DNA from: JACCZX01 sp963829995
GTDB taxonomy: Bacteria; Pseudomonadota; Gammaproteobacteria; Burkholderiales; Burkholderiaceae_F
DNA: 64,000 nucleotides
Direction of reading: 5' to 3'
Assembly (NCBI GenBank): GCA_963829995.1
Contig: CAWHKW010000009.1
Coordinates: forward strand, 68,732 to 132,731
Translations under genes and position numbers: made by a program
The notes under the pieces: model-generated
Told to the model about the DNA's origin: nothing
Databases searched by the model: none
The model's input: only the letters and a program-made list of their open reading frames with translations
Shown here: one piece after another, positions 16,238 to 25,030 of the stretch
Layout of the letters: every line of letters begins with the position of its first letter
Numbering within the stretch: the stretch's first letter is position 1

Positions 16238-17380
16238 TTATCCCGTGAGCCCCATGTGCTCGATACCCTTGTGGATACCGGCCACGCCACCGTACAACTT
16301 GCTGTTCAGCTTGATGTTCAACCGCACGTCGTTGACCGAATCGGCGTTGCGTAGCGCGTCTTCGTAGGAGATCTGCTCGGTTTCGTGCAGGTCGTACAGC
16401 GACTGATCGAACGTTTGCATCCCCTGCTCGCGCGAGCGCTTCATCACTTCCTTGATCTCGTGCACTTCGTTCTTGAAGATCAAATCCGAGATCAACGGCG
16501 AGTTCAGCATGATCTCGACCGCAGGAATCCGTCCCTTGCGGTCCTTGAACGGAACCAGCCGTTGCGAGATCGATGCACGCAGATTCAGCGATAGATCCAT
16601 TAACAACTGCTGGCGCCGCTCTTCGGGAAAGAAGTTGATGATGCGATCCAGCGCCTGGTTGGTCGAATTCGCGTGCAGCGTGCACATCACCAAGTGGCCG
16701 GTCTCGGCAAAGGCAATCGCGTGGTCCATGCCCTCGCGGTCGCGCACCTCGCCGATCAGAATGACGTCGGGCGCCTGACGCAGGGTGTTCTTCAACGCGA
16801 TCGCCCAGCTCTCGCAATCGACGCCGACTTCGCGCTGCGTGATGATGCAGTTCTTGTGCGGGTGCACGTACTCGATCGGATCTTCGATCGTGATGATGTG
16901 CCCGTTGCTGTTTTCATTGCGGTAACCGACCATCGCCGCCAGCGTGGTCGACTTGCCGGAACCCGTCGCGCCCACGACCAGCACGATGCCTCGCTTGGCC
17001 ATCGCCAGCTCGTTGATCAGCGGCGGCATGTTCAATTCATCGCTGGTCGGAATATGGTCCGCGATCGTGCGGAACACGATGCCGACCTTGCCTTGCTGAA
17101 TGAACGATGACACGCGAAAGCGCCCGATGCTCGTCGGGTTAATGGCGAAGTTGCATTCCTTGGTCTTCTCGAACTCGGCTGCTTGCCGGTCATTCATGAT
17201 CGCGCGCACCAGCTCGCTGGTGTGCTGCCCCGTCAATGGCTGATTCGATACTGGCAGCACGCGGCCGTCAATCTTGAATGCCGGCGGAAATTCAGCCGTG
17301 AGAAAAAGATCCGAACCCTTCTTGCTGAGCAGCAGACGCAGCAGATCGTGGACGAACCGGGTTGCCTGATCGCGTTCCAT
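16238..17380 (-). CDS. pilU: Type IV pilus retraction ATPase PilU
   Basis: Accessory hexameric ATPase that assists PilT in pulling back type IV pili; cytoplasmic face of the inner membrane. The 380-residue protein has Walker A GATGSGKSTT (about residues 132-141), Asp box IIITIEDPIEY-like HIITIEDPIEYVHP (about 160-173), Walker B ILIGEVRD (about 202-209) and the His box ETGHLVMCTLHANS. The C-terminal extension beyond PilT is usual for PilU. The ATG at 17380 gives MERDQATRFVHDLL; upstream in-frame codons run into pilT. It follows pilT by 11 bases. Confidence 0.93.
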   Translation of the reverse strand: MERDQATRFVHDLLRLLLSKKGSDLFLTAEFPPAFKIDGRVLPVSNQPLTGQHTSELVRAIMNDRQAAEFEKTKECNFAINPTSIGRFRVSSFIQQGKVGIVFRTIADHIPTSDELNMPPLINELAMAKRGIVLVVGATGSGKSTTLAAMVGYRNENSNGHIITIEDPIEYVHPHKNCIITQREVGVDCESWAIALKNTLRQAPDVILIGEVRDREGMDHAIAFAETGHLVMCTLHANSTNQALDRIINFFPEERRQQLLMDLSLNLRASISQRLVPFKDRKGRIPAVEIMLNSPLISDLIFKNEVHEIKEVMKRSREQGMQTFDQSLYDLHETEQISYEDALRNADSVNDVRLNIKLNSKLYGGVAGIHKGIEHMGLTG

Positions 17381-17391
17381 GAGTTCTCGCT

Positions 17392-18435
17392 TTAGCCTGC
17401 GAACGATTCGGGAGTCTTTGCGTACTGCCGCGCTTCGGCGACGGTAATCACGTTGCGGCGAACCAGCTCGGTCATGCAATGGTCGAGCGTCTGCATGCCA
17501 AACTGGCTGCCGGTTTGAATCATCGAATACATCTGCGCGATCTTGTTCTCGCGAATCAGGTTGCGGATGGCCGGCGTGCCGACCATGATCTCGTGCGCCG
17601 CCACGCGACCGCTGCCGTCTTTGAGCTTCAGCAGCGTCTGCGAAATCACGGCGACGACTGACTCCGACAACATCGCGCGCACCATTTCCTTTTCTGCCGC
17701 CGGGAACACGTCGACCACGCGGTCGATGGTCTTGGCCGCTGACGACGTGTGCAGCGTGCCGAACACCAAGTGGCCGGTTTCTGCCGCGGTCAGCGCGAGC
17801 CGGATCGTTTCAAGGTCGCGCAACTCGCCGACCAGGACCACGTCCGGGTCCTCGCGCAATGCAGAGCGCAGGGCATTGGCAAACGACAGGGTATGCGGGC
17901 CGACTTCGCGTTGATTAATCACCGACTTGCGCGACTCGTGCACGAACTCGATCGGGTCCTCGATCGTCAGAATGTGTCCGTATAGATTGTTGTTGACGTG
18001 GTCGACCATCGCCGCCAGCGTGGTCGACTTGCCCGAGCCGGTCGGGCCGGTGACCAGCACCAGGCCACGCGGCCTTCCCGAGAAGTCGGCAAACTGACGC
18101 GGCGCTTGCAGCTCTTCCAATGACAGCACGCGCGAAGGAATCGTCCGCAGTACGGCCGCAGCGCCACGATCCTGGTTGAAAGCGTTGACGCGAAAGCGTG
18201 CCAGCCCCGGCAGGTCGAACGAAAAATCGGTTTCCAGATTCTCGTCGTACTGCTTGCGCTGGGCGTCGTTCATGATGTCGTAAATCATGCCGTGCACGTC
18301 TTTGTGCTCGAGCGGCGGCAGGTTGATGCGGCGTACGTCGCCATGGACGCGGATCATCGGTGGCAAGCCGGCCGACAAATGCAGGTCCGATGCCTTGTTT
18401 TTGACGGAAAATGCGAGCAGTTCTGAGATGTCCAT
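17392..18435 (-). CDS. pilT: Type IV pilus retraction ATPase PilT
   Basis: Main retraction motor for twitching motility and DNA uptake. The 347-residue length, N-terminus (MDISELLAFSVKNKASDLHL), Walker A TGPTGSGKSTT (about 130-140), Asp box TIEDPIEFVHES, Walker B VVLVGELRD and the His box AETGHLVFGTLHTSS are all typical. The C-terminal AIRNLIRENKIAQ motif needed for retraction is also present. It heads a pilT-pilU operon and is divergent from yggS, with 131 bases between the starts. Confidence 0.96.
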   Translation of the reverse strand: MDISELLAFSVKNKASDLHLSAGLPPMIRVHGDVRRINLPPLEHKDVHGMIYDIMNDAQRKQYDENLETDFSFDLPGLARFRVNAFNQDRGAAAVLRTIPSRVLSLEELQAPRQFADFSGRPRGLVLVTGPTGSGKSTTLAAMVDHVNNNLYGHILTIEDPIEFVHESRKSVINQREVGPHTLSFANALRSALREDPDVVLVGELRDLETIRLALTAAETGHLVFGTLHTSSAAKTIDRVVDVFPAAEKEMVRAMLSESVVAVISQTLLKLKDGSGRVAAHEIMVGTPAIRNLIRENKIAQMYSMIQTGSQFGMQTLDHCMTELVRRNVITVAEARQYAKTPESFAG

Positions 18436-18514
18436 GGCGGGCGGCGTTAGCCTCGGCGTTCTGCGCTAAGGGCCGAAGCGTAGCGCGCGCAATGATTCCG
18501 GTGTTCCCGTAAAA

Positions 18515-18530
18515 AAGCTAGAAATAGCTT
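18515..18530. promoter_or_regulatory. Small hairpin/palindrome in the pilT-yggS divergent promoter region
   Basis: AAGCTA and TAGCTT flank a GAAA tetraloop. It lies in the spacer between divergent pilT and yggS; it could be an operator or a leader hairpin. A TTGAAA at 18529-18534 could serve as a -35 box for yggS, but no convincing -10 was found. Confidence 0.25.
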
Positions 18531-18566
18531 GAAAACACAAGCCTCTAGGGTCGTTTGCTCAAGACA

Positions 18567-19292
18567 ATGTTGAGTGTGCCTACTTTGCCGGCGAACTTGC
18601 AAGCCAATTTGGATGCCTTGCACGAGCGCATTACCAAGGCTGCGCGAGCCGCGGGACGGGATCCATCATCCGTGCGGCTGCTGGCGGTCAGCAAGGCATT
18701 CGGAGCCGACGCGATCCTGAGCGCAGCGGCGGCCGGGCAGCGCGCGTTCGGCGAAAACTACGTGCAGGAGGCGGCGGCCAAGATGGTCAGCATTCGGGCG
18801 CTGCGGCCCGATCTTGCGTTCGAGTGGCACTTTATCGGGCCGATACAGAGCAACAAGACACGCGCGATCGCCGAGCGTTTCGACTGGGTCCAATCGGTGG
18901 ACCGCCTGAAGACTGCCGAACGTCTGGCCGAGCAGCGGCCGGCGAATCTGCCGCGGCTCAATGTGCTGCTGCAGGTCAACGTCAGTGCCGAGGCGAGTAA
19001 GTCCGGCGCCACGCCCGATGAGCTCAGCCAACTCGCCACCGCCGTTGAGCGGCTGCCACGCCTGCGCCTGCGCGGGCTGATGGCGATCCCCGCGCCGCAG
19101 GTTAACGTCGCGCAACAACGAATCGTCTTTGCCAGCACCAACGCGTTGTTCAGACAGCTGCGCGAAGACGGGTTGAAGGTCGATGTGCTGTCGATGGGAA
19201 TGTCGGACGACCTCGAAGCGGCGATCGCCGAAGGTTCGACCATGGTTCGCGTTGGCACTGCGATTTTCGGCGCGCGCACACCACGCCAATGA
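18567..19292 (+). CDS. yggS: YggS/PLPBP-family pyridoxal phosphate homeostasis protein
   Basis: PLP-binding protein without known catalysis that controls B6 vitamer and amino-acid balance. The 241-residue protein has the PLP lysine in VRLLAVSKAFGADAI (about residue 36), the family signature FGENYVQEAAAK (about residues 58-69) and the phosphate-binding MGMSDDLEAAIAEGSTMVR near the C-terminus. The ATG at 18567 is preferred to an in-frame TTG 12 bases earlier. Its stop overlaps proC (ATGA at 19289), the usual yggS-proC arrangement. Confidence 0.92.
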   Translation: MLSVPTLPANLQANLDALHERITKAARAAGRDPSSVRLLAVSKAFGADAILSAAAAGQRAFGENYVQEAAAKMVSIRALRPDLAFEWHFIGPIQSNKTRAIAERFDWVQSVDRLKTAERLAEQRPANLPRLNVLLQVNVSAEASKSGATPDELSQLATAVERLPRLRLRGLMAIPAPQVNVAQQRIVFASTNALFRQLREDGLKVDVLSMGMSDDLEAAIAEGSTMVRVGTAIFGARTPRQ

Positions 19293-20083
19293 AGGTCGCA
19301 TTCATCGGCGGCGGCAACATGGCCGGTGCCTTGATCGGTGGCATGGTGCAAGCCGCGTTCAACGCTTCCGACATCGACGTCGTCGAGATCGACGCCGCGC
19401 GCCGCGCCGAGCTGGCGGAACGCGATTCAGTCCGCACGCACGAGCTCCCAGGCGACTGGTTGCGTGCGAGCGAAGTCATCGTGCTCGCCGTCAAGCCGCA
19501 GCAGATGCGCGAGGCAGTCGCCGCGATCCAGCCCCATCTAAAGCAGCAATGTGTGTTGTCGATCGCCGCTGGAGTTCGCGCCGAAACGATCAGCAGTTGG
19601 CTGGCGAGCGGCAAGATCGTGCGCGCGATGCCGAACATGCCTGCGTTGATTCGCGCCGGCGTCACGGCCGCCGTTGCGCGGCCTGAAGTCAGCGCTGCGC
19701 AAAAGGCCGCGGCCGACCAGATCCTGCGCGCCGTCGGCGCCGTCATATGGCTGGACGACGAAGCGATGCTTGACGCGGTGACCGCGCTATCCGGCAGCGG
19801 ACCCGCATACGTCTTTTACTTCATCGAAGCGATGCATGCGGCCGCCATCGAGTTGGGTTTCGATGAAGCACAAGCGCGCGCGTTGACGCTGCAAACATTT
19901 GCCGGTTCTGCGCAGCTGGCGGCGCAATCGCACGAATCGGCGCAGACATTGCGCGAGAAAGTGACCTCAAAAGGAGGGACGACCGCCGCCGCTCTCGCGA
20001 GCTTCGAGCGAGACAAGGTCGATCAGGCGATCGTGCGCGCAATCAAGGCTGCCGCGGCACGCGCGCGCGAGCTCGGAAGCTAG
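19289..20083 (+). CDS. proC: Pyrroline-5-carboxylate reductase
   Basis: Last step of proline synthesis, reducing P5C with NADPH. The 264-residue protein begins with the Rossmann motif FIGGGNMAGALIGG and contains the family signature around ALSGSGPAYVFYFIEAM (about residues 167-183) and TSKGGTTAAAL (about 225-235). It is translationally coupled to yggS and convergent with ubiA, whose stop overlaps its own by four bases. Confidence 0.96.
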   Translation: MKVAFIGGGNMAGALIGGMVQAAFNASDIDVVEIDAARRAELAERDSVRTHELPGDWLRASEVIVLAVKPQQMREAVAAIQPHLKQQCVLSIAAGVRAETISSWLASGKIVRAMPNMPALIRAGVTAAVARPEVSAAQKAAADQILRAVGAVIWLDDEAMLDAVTALSGSGPAYVFYFIEAMHAAAIELGFDEAQARALTLQTFAGSAQLAAQSHESAQTLREKVTSKGGTTAAALASFERDKVDQAIVRAIKAAAARARELGS

Positions 20084-20985
20084 CCTCGTAGCGCGTAGTC
20101 GAGCGCGGTGCCGGCAAATACCGCCACGCCTACCCAATTGTTGTGCCGGAACGCTCGCAGGCATCCTTCCCGCGAGCGGTGGCGAATCAGCATGAAGTGG
20201 TAGACCGCCAACCCTGCAGCAACCACACATCCCGCATAAAACGGCCACCGTGCATCGATCGCGGCGCCGACGATCAGAAGCAACACCAGGAATGCAGCAT
20301 ACGACGTCATCACTGCGATCACGTCGAAGCGCCCGAAGAAAATCGCGGACGACTTAATGCGTAATCGCAAGTCGTCATCTCGATCGACCATTGCGTACTC
20401 GGTGTCGTACGCGATCACCCAAAACGCGTTGGCAAGCATCAGCAACCAGCCCACGACGGGAACGAATCCCAACACAGCGGCGAACGCCATCGGAATGCCA
20501 AACGAAAACGCCACGCCAAGATATAGCTGCGGTATCGGGATATACCGCTTCGCGAGCGGGTACGTCGCTGCAATGGCGAGTGCAATGAATGCAAGTTGTA
20601 TCGCTGCAGCATTCAACAACGGCAGCAACAGCGCTGCACACACCGCCAGCGCGGCCGCAACTCCAATGGCCTCTCGCCGACTGACCAGACCGCGCGCAAC
20701 CACACGGTCCGCAGTCCGCTTGACGTGTGCATCGTAGTGCGCATCGGCGGCATCGTTGATCGCGCAGCCGGCCGAGCGCATCAGGAAAGTGCCAGTCACG
20801 AAGACGGTAACCAGCCAAGCGCTCGGCGTCCCGTCCGCAGCGATCCACAGCGCGGTCAATGTCGGCCAGAGCAGCAGCAGCGTGCCGACCGGCTTATCGA
20901 GCCGCGTCAAACTGGCATAAAGGGGCAGACGAGCCGCAATGGAAGTCATCCTGACCAATGCGCGCCCGGGAAAGTGCGTAGACAA
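20080..20985 (-). CDS. ubiA: 4-hydroxybenzoate polyprenyltransferase
   Basis: Integral membrane prenyltransferase of ubiquinone synthesis. The 301-residue protein has about eight hydrophobic helices and both Asp-rich Mg2+ motifs: NDAADAHYDAHVKRT (about residues 77-91), a slight variant of the usual NDYADRxxD, and DTEYAMVDRDDDLRLRIKSS (about 193-212). The first ATG gives MSTHFPGRAL; a second ATG 12 codons later (20949) is also possible and nearer to the normal length. It is divergent from the ugpB-like gene. Confidence 0.93.
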   Translation of the reverse strand: MSTHFPGRALVRMTSIAARLPLYASLTRLDKPVGTLLLLWPTLTALWIAADGTPSAWLVTVFVTGTFLMRSAGCAINDAADAHYDAHVKRTADRVVARGLVSRREAIGVAAALAVCAALLLPLLNAAAIQLAFIALAIAATYPLAKRYIPIPQLYLGVAFSFGIPMAFAAVLGFVPVVGWLLMLANAFWVIAYDTEYAMVDRDDDLRLRIKSSAIFFGRFDVIAVMTSYAAFLVLLLIVGAAIDARWPFYAGCVVAAGLAVYHFMLIRHRSREGCLRAFRHNNWVGVAVFAGTALDYALRG

Positions 20986-21073
20986 CTTTTTTGCCCTACA
21001 CGCTTAGCAAGGTTATCGTAACAGCCGCGTTATCCTCATCAGCCATCATCACAACAACACTTCGGGAGACCCC

Positions 21074-22393
21074 ATGCTTCGCAGAACACTGATATCCGCC
21101 GCGCTGGCTTCAAGCCTTGCGGCTGGCCTATTGAACCCCGCGCTCGCCCAGACCGAGATTCAATGGTGGCACTCGATGGGTGGCAACCTAGGCGAGTGGG
21201 TCAACGACCTAGCCAAGGGATTCAACGAGAGCCAGAAGGAATACAAGGTCGTGCCGGTATTCAAAGGCAGCTACGACGAGTCGATGACGGCTGCGATCGC
21301 CGCTTTTCGCGCCGGTAATGCGCCGCACATCCTGCAAGTGTTCGAAGTCGGCACAGCGACGATGATGGCAGCGAAGGGTGCGGTTAAGCCAGTTCACGAC
21401 CTGATGAAAGAGGCCGGCTACAAGTTTGACCCGGCTGCGTACGTGCCCGCAGTCGCCGGCTATTACACGGCGCCGAACGGCCAGATGCTGAGCCTGCCAT
21501 TTAACAGCTCGACGACAGTCTTCCACTACAACAAGGACGCGTTCAAAGCAGCGGGACTCGATCCGGAGAAACCGCCGCAGACCTGGCCCGAAGTGGTGCT
21601 CGCCGCGGCGAAGCTGAAGGCCTCCGGCCACAAATGCCCGTTTACGACGAGTTGGGTTAGCTGGACGCAGCTCGAAAGCTTCTCGGGATGGCATAACACC
21701 GAGTTCTCGACATTGCGCAACGGCTTCGGCGGCACTGGGACGCGGCTCGCGTTTAACACCCCGCTGCACGTGCGGCATATCGAAAACCTGGCCAACATGT
21801 CAAAGCAGGGCTTGTTCGTTTACAAAGGACGTGGCAACACGGCCGACTCTGTATTCGTGTCCGGCGAATGCGCAATGATGACCGGCTCGTCAGGGCTGTA
21901 CGGCAACATCAAGAAAAACGCCAAGTTTGCGAACGGTATCTCGACGCTACCGTACTACCCCGACGTAGCCGGAGCGCCGCAGAACACGGTGATCGGGGGC
22001 GGCAGCTTGTGGGTCATGTCGGGCAAGAAGCCCGCCGAGTACAAAGGCGTAGCGGCGTTCTTCGACTACTTGTCGAAGCCCGACGTGCAGTCGGCGAGCC
22101 ACATGCGCACCGGCTACCTGCCGATTACGATGGCCGCGTACAACATGACCGATAAAGGTGGGTTTTACAAACAGAATCCCGGCACCGACGTGGCCGTCAC
22201 GCAGATGATCCGCAAGACCACCGACAAGTCGCGCGGTGTCCGCCTCGGCAACTTCGTGCAGATCCGTACGATCGTCGATGAAGAGATGGAGGGAGTGTGG
22301 TCCGGCAAGAAGAGCGCGAAAGAGGCGCTCGACACGGCAGTCAAGCGCGGCAACGAACAGTTAGAGCGGTTCGAGAAAGCGAACAAGAGCTGA
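21074..22393 (+). CDS. ugpB: UgpB-like glycerol-3-phosphate ABC transporter binding protein
   Basis: Periplasmic substrate-binding protein for sn-glycerol-3-phosphate or glycerophosphodiesters. The 439-residue protein has a signal peptide (residues 1-25, cleavage after ALA) and the UgpB pattern IQWWHSMGGNLGEWVNDLAKGFN at the mature N-terminus, with GNAPHILQVFEVGTATMM further in. The permease and ATPase genes (ugpA, ugpE, ugpC) are not next to it: the following gene is a GGDEF-EAL protein on the other strand and a terminator lies directly downstream. The transporter must be completed from elsewhere, or the gene is a relict. Confidence 0.88.
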   Translation: MLRRTLISAALASSLAAGLLNPALAQTEIQWWHSMGGNLGEWVNDLAKGFNESQKEYKVVPVFKGSYDESMTAAIAAFRAGNAPHILQVFEVGTATMMAAKGAVKPVHDLMKEAGYKFDPAAYVPAVAGYYTAPNGQMLSLPFNSSTTVFHYNKDAFKAAGLDPEKPPQTWPEVVLAAAKLKASGHKCPFTTSWVSWTQLESFSGWHNTEFSTLRNGFGGTGTRLAFNTPLHVRHIENLANMSKQGLFVYKGRGNTADSVFVSGECAMMTGSSGLYGNIKKNAKFANGISTLPYYPDVAGAPQNTVIGGGSLWVMSGKKPAEYKGVAAFFDYLSKPDVQSASHMRTGYLPITMAAYNMTDKGGFYKQNPGTDVAVTQMIRKTTDKSRGVRLGNFVQIRTIVDEEMEGVWSGKKSAKEALDTAVKRGNEQLERFEKANKS

Positions 22394-22410
22394 CATTCGG
22401 TTCGCCAATC

Positions 22411-22447
22411 GCGGCCGCGGGCCTTTCGCCACGGCCGCTTTTTATTT
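22411..22447 (+). terminator. Rho-independent terminator after ugpB
   Basis: A strong GC stem (GCGGCCG at 22411-22417 with CGGCCGC at 22432-22438) is followed by a T-run at 22439-22444. It also overlaps the 3' end of the convergent GGDEF-EAL gene. Confidence 0.85.
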
Positions 22448-24265
22448 GCTCAACGACTTCGCGAATTCGATAAACCCAGCTGAAGTCAGAGGGCGCCCGA
22501 GCAGGAAGCCCTGCGCTTCATTGCATCCGCAATCAGTGACGAACGACAGTTGCTCGCGCGTCTCGACGCCTTCTGCAACGACGTGCAAACCGAGTCCGCG
22601 CGCGAGGCTGGTCAGCGCCGCGACGATCTTGCAATCGGCCGGGTCACTCGGCCCGGCCCGCACGAACTGGCCGTCGATCTTGATCACGTCGACTGGAAAG
22701 CGACGCAGGTTGCTCAGGCTGGAATAGCCCGTGCCGAAATTGTCGAGCGCGATCTTCACACCCATCGCATGCAGCCCGGACAGCACCTGCTCAGCCTTGG
22801 CGCCGTCGCGCATCAGGCTTGCCTCGGTGATCTCGACCTGCAGACGTTCGGCGTCGAGCCCGGAATCCACCAGCGCCTGACTCACCATCGGCAACAACGA
22901 GCGCCCGCGAAACTCGCGCGGCGAAAGGTTGACGCTTACGAGCGGTTCACCAAGCCCCGCTGCGGTCCACTGCATGGCCGCACGGCACGCTTCGCGCAAA
23001 ACGACTTCGCCGATCGGCACAATCAAGCCGGTGTCCTCGGCCACGGCAATAAAGCTGCCGGGCTCCTGCAAGCCGTGCTCGGGGTCGCGCCAGCGCAACA
23101 ACGCTTCGGCGCCGACCAGCTTGCGATTCTTCAGATCGATGCGCGGTTGGTAGTACGCCTCGAACTCGCCAGCTTCAAGCGCGCGCCGCAGCCCTGCTTC
23201 TATCTGCAGCCGGCGCACCACCTCCGCATTCATGCGCGGCTCGAACAACTGCACGTTTCCACGCCCGCGCGACTTGGCGAACGACAGCGCCGCATCGGCG
23301 TTGCGCAGAAGCATTTCCGGGCTCGCGCCGTCGCTCGGGAACATCGCTGCGCCGACACTGACGCTGACGTTGACCTGCTCGGCGTCGATCTCAAACGGCT
23401 CCGACAGCAATTCGGCCAGCTTGCCGGCAACGTGCTCGGCGTCGTCCACATGGCGCAAACGTCCGAGCACGATTGCGAACTCGTCGGCACCCGTACGCGC
23501 CACCAGATCGGAAGTGCGCACGGTGTCGACCAGGCGCGCGGCGGTTGCGCGCAACAGCGCATCGCCAACGCGGTGGCCGAGCGCATCGTTCAGCTTCGTG
23601 AATTCGTCGATGTCGACGACCAGTACCGCCAGCCGATCGCCACCGAGTTGATGATTGCGAATTGCTTCGTCGAGCCGGGATTCAAGCAGTCGCCGGTTCG
23701 GCAGTTCGGTCAATTCGTCGTACAACGCGATGCGGCGTGCCCGCTCCTCGACTTCGCTGCGCTCGTACAGCTCGGCGACCAGCCGCTCGTTGGACCACGC
23801 GAGCTCGTCGTGCGCCGCGCGCACGCGTTGCTCCAGATCGTCGCGCGCCTTTGCGAGCGCCGCTTCCATTTCCTTGCGTGCGCTGATGTCATCGACCAGC
23901 CACACGGTTTCGCCGGCCGGGCCGCCTGGCTTGATGCACTTCACCAGCAAGCGCGTCCACACACGCGAGCCGTTGCTGCGCACGGTGCGCCATTCGATCG
24001 CCGGCGAACCGTCTGCGGCCAATGCATCGCCTATGCGGCTGGCGAACGACTGGAATTCTTCGTCCGATCCGAAAAGTACCGCCGCCGATCGGCCAAGCAG
24101 ATCTGCGACGTCCCATCCGAACAGACGAGCCGCGCTCGAATTGCACTGCGCGATGTTGCCGTCGCAGACCACCAGAATGCCGACCGAATCGTTGGCAAGC
24201 AGCGCGCGATATTCCTGCAGCCGCCGCTCAACTTCATGCGGGCGGTCCGGCAAAAACAACGTCAT
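22442..24265 (-). CDS. PAS-GGDEF-EAL cyclic-di-GMP protein with degenerate motifs
   Basis: A 607-residue soluble protein: PAS domain about residues 15-130 (ILVVCDGNIAQCNSSAARLF), a coiled-coil linker about 130-175, GGDEF about 180-340, EAL about 355-600. The GGDEF signature reads TGADEF, with Ala for the second Gly, while the inhibitory site RTSD five residues upstream is intact. The EAL motif (AEALLRW) and most metal ligands (VEITEAS, IKIDGQF, AEGVETR) are present, but DDFGTG reads DNFGTG. The ATG at 24265 was preferred to a GTG three codons earlier. No transmembrane segment, so it senses a cytoplasmic signal. Confidence 0.9.
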   Translation of the reverse strand: MTLFLPDRPHEVERRLQEYRALLANDSVGILVVCDGNIAQCNSSAARLFGWDVADLLGRSAAVLFGSDEEFQSFASRIGDALAADGSPAIEWRTVRSNGSRVWTRLLVKCIKPGGPAGETVWLVDDISARKEMEAALAKARDDLEQRVRAAHDELAWSNERLVAELYERSEVEERARRIALYDELTELPNRRLLESRLDEAIRNHQLGGDRLAVLVVDIDEFTKLNDALGHRVGDALLRATAARLVDTVRTSDLVARTGADEFAIVLGRLRHVDDAEHVAGKLAELLSEPFEIDAEQVNVSVSVGAAMFPSDGASPEMLLRNADAALSFAKSRGRGNVQLFEPRMNAEVVRRLQIEAGLRRALEAGEFEAYYQPRIDLKNRKLVGAEALLRWRDPEHGLQEPGSFIAVAEDTGLIVPIGEVVLREACRAAMQWTAAGLGEPLVSVNLSPREFRGRSLLPMVSQALVDSGLDAERLQVEITEASLMRDGAKAEQVLSGLHAMGVKIALDNFGTGYSSLSNLRRFPVDVIKIDGQFVRAGPSDPADCKIVAALTSLARGLGLHVVAEGVETREQLSFVTDCGCNEAQGFLLGRPLTSAGFIEFAKSLSK

Positions 24266-24398
24266 CGATCTCACGCATCAAAGTCGGCTCGCTTAGTGGA
24301 CCAGGGCGCTGGTCAGGCGCGCCGAGTGTGGAGCAGGCCCCCTCTGAAGAAACGTCGATTACGGCCGGGCTCGCCCGCTTATTTGAAACGCTTGGCGC

Positions 24399-25022
24399 TC
24401 AAGTCGGCGCGTGCTTGTGCCGACCAGGACGACCGCGCGTCAAGGGAACGCGCGACGAGGTACGCACGTCGGCTTTCAGCACCGTCTTGAAGTAGCGCAG
24501 CGCGAGCTCGTTGTCCTTCGCATTGCCTGCCGCCACGCAGTCGCGCGGCACGACCAGCCGATAGTTGCGAACGTAAGCATCGGCCGCAGTAAACAGGATG
24601 CATTGATGACTGGAAACGCCTGTCAACACCAGCGTTTCGACCCCGACCAGTTGCAACAGAGTCTGCAGTGGCGTCGAAAAAAAGCCCGAGTTTGCAGGCT
24701 TCAGTACAAAGTAATCCTGATCGTCCGGCATCAGCAGTCGCGCGACCGGCTCGCCGCGCACGCCCTCATTGAGACAGCGATGCACCAGTTGGCGAAAGTC
24801 AGATCGCCATTGCCCGAAGTTGTCGTTGACGTAGATCGTCGGAATGCGCGCGGCGCGGGCGCGCTTCTTCAGACGGACGATGTTGCGCGCGGCAGGCAGG
24901 GCGTTGCGAAACAAACGTTGCCCATCCTCAAACTCGAAATCCGAAATCATGTCGATGATCAGCAGCGCGACCTTCGAATCGTGTGGCGCCGACTCATCAC
25001 CTCCTTGCCTGTCGCGCGCCAT
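24399..25022 (-). CDS. Isochorismatase-family cysteine hydrolase
   Basis: A 207-residue Rossmann-like hydrolase of the isochorismatase/nicotinamidase group. The catalytic triad is visible as Asp in ALLIIDMISDF (about residue 22), Lys in YFVLKPANSGF (about 106) and Cys in TGVSSHQCILFTAADA (about 143), including the cis-peptide position before the Cys. Nicotinamidase zinc ligands are not evident, so a general amide or ester hydrolase is more likely. The basic tail (RGRPGRHKHAPT) is unusual. It lies eight bases after the YetF-like gene on the same strand. Confidence 0.85.
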   Translation of the reverse strand: MARDRQGGDESAPHDSKVALLIIDMISDFEFEDGQRLFRNALPAARNIVRLKKRARAARIPTIYVNDNFGQWRSDFRQLVHRCLNEGVRGEPVARLLMPDDQDYFVLKPANSGFFSTPLQTLLQLVGVETLVLTGVSSHQCILFTAADAYVRNYRLVVPRDCVAAGNAKDNELALRYFKTVLKADVRTSSRVPLTRGRPGRHKHAPT

Positions 25023-25030
25023 GGCCAACG

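Noticed and set aside
15477..16817. Open frame of 446 codons on the minus strand across the CBS gene and pilU
   Set aside because: It crosses two well-supported genes in a different frame, with shadow composition.
20080..20985. Degenerate first Asp motif of UbiA as a sign of a different prenyltransferase
   Set aside because: NDAADAHYD keeps the metal-binding residues and the rest of the protein, including the second motif, is normal for UbiA.
22550..24490. Open frame of 646 codons on the plus strand opposite the GGDEF-EAL gene
   Set aside because: Complement of a well-supported protein; the translation is Arg/Gln/His-rich with no domain.
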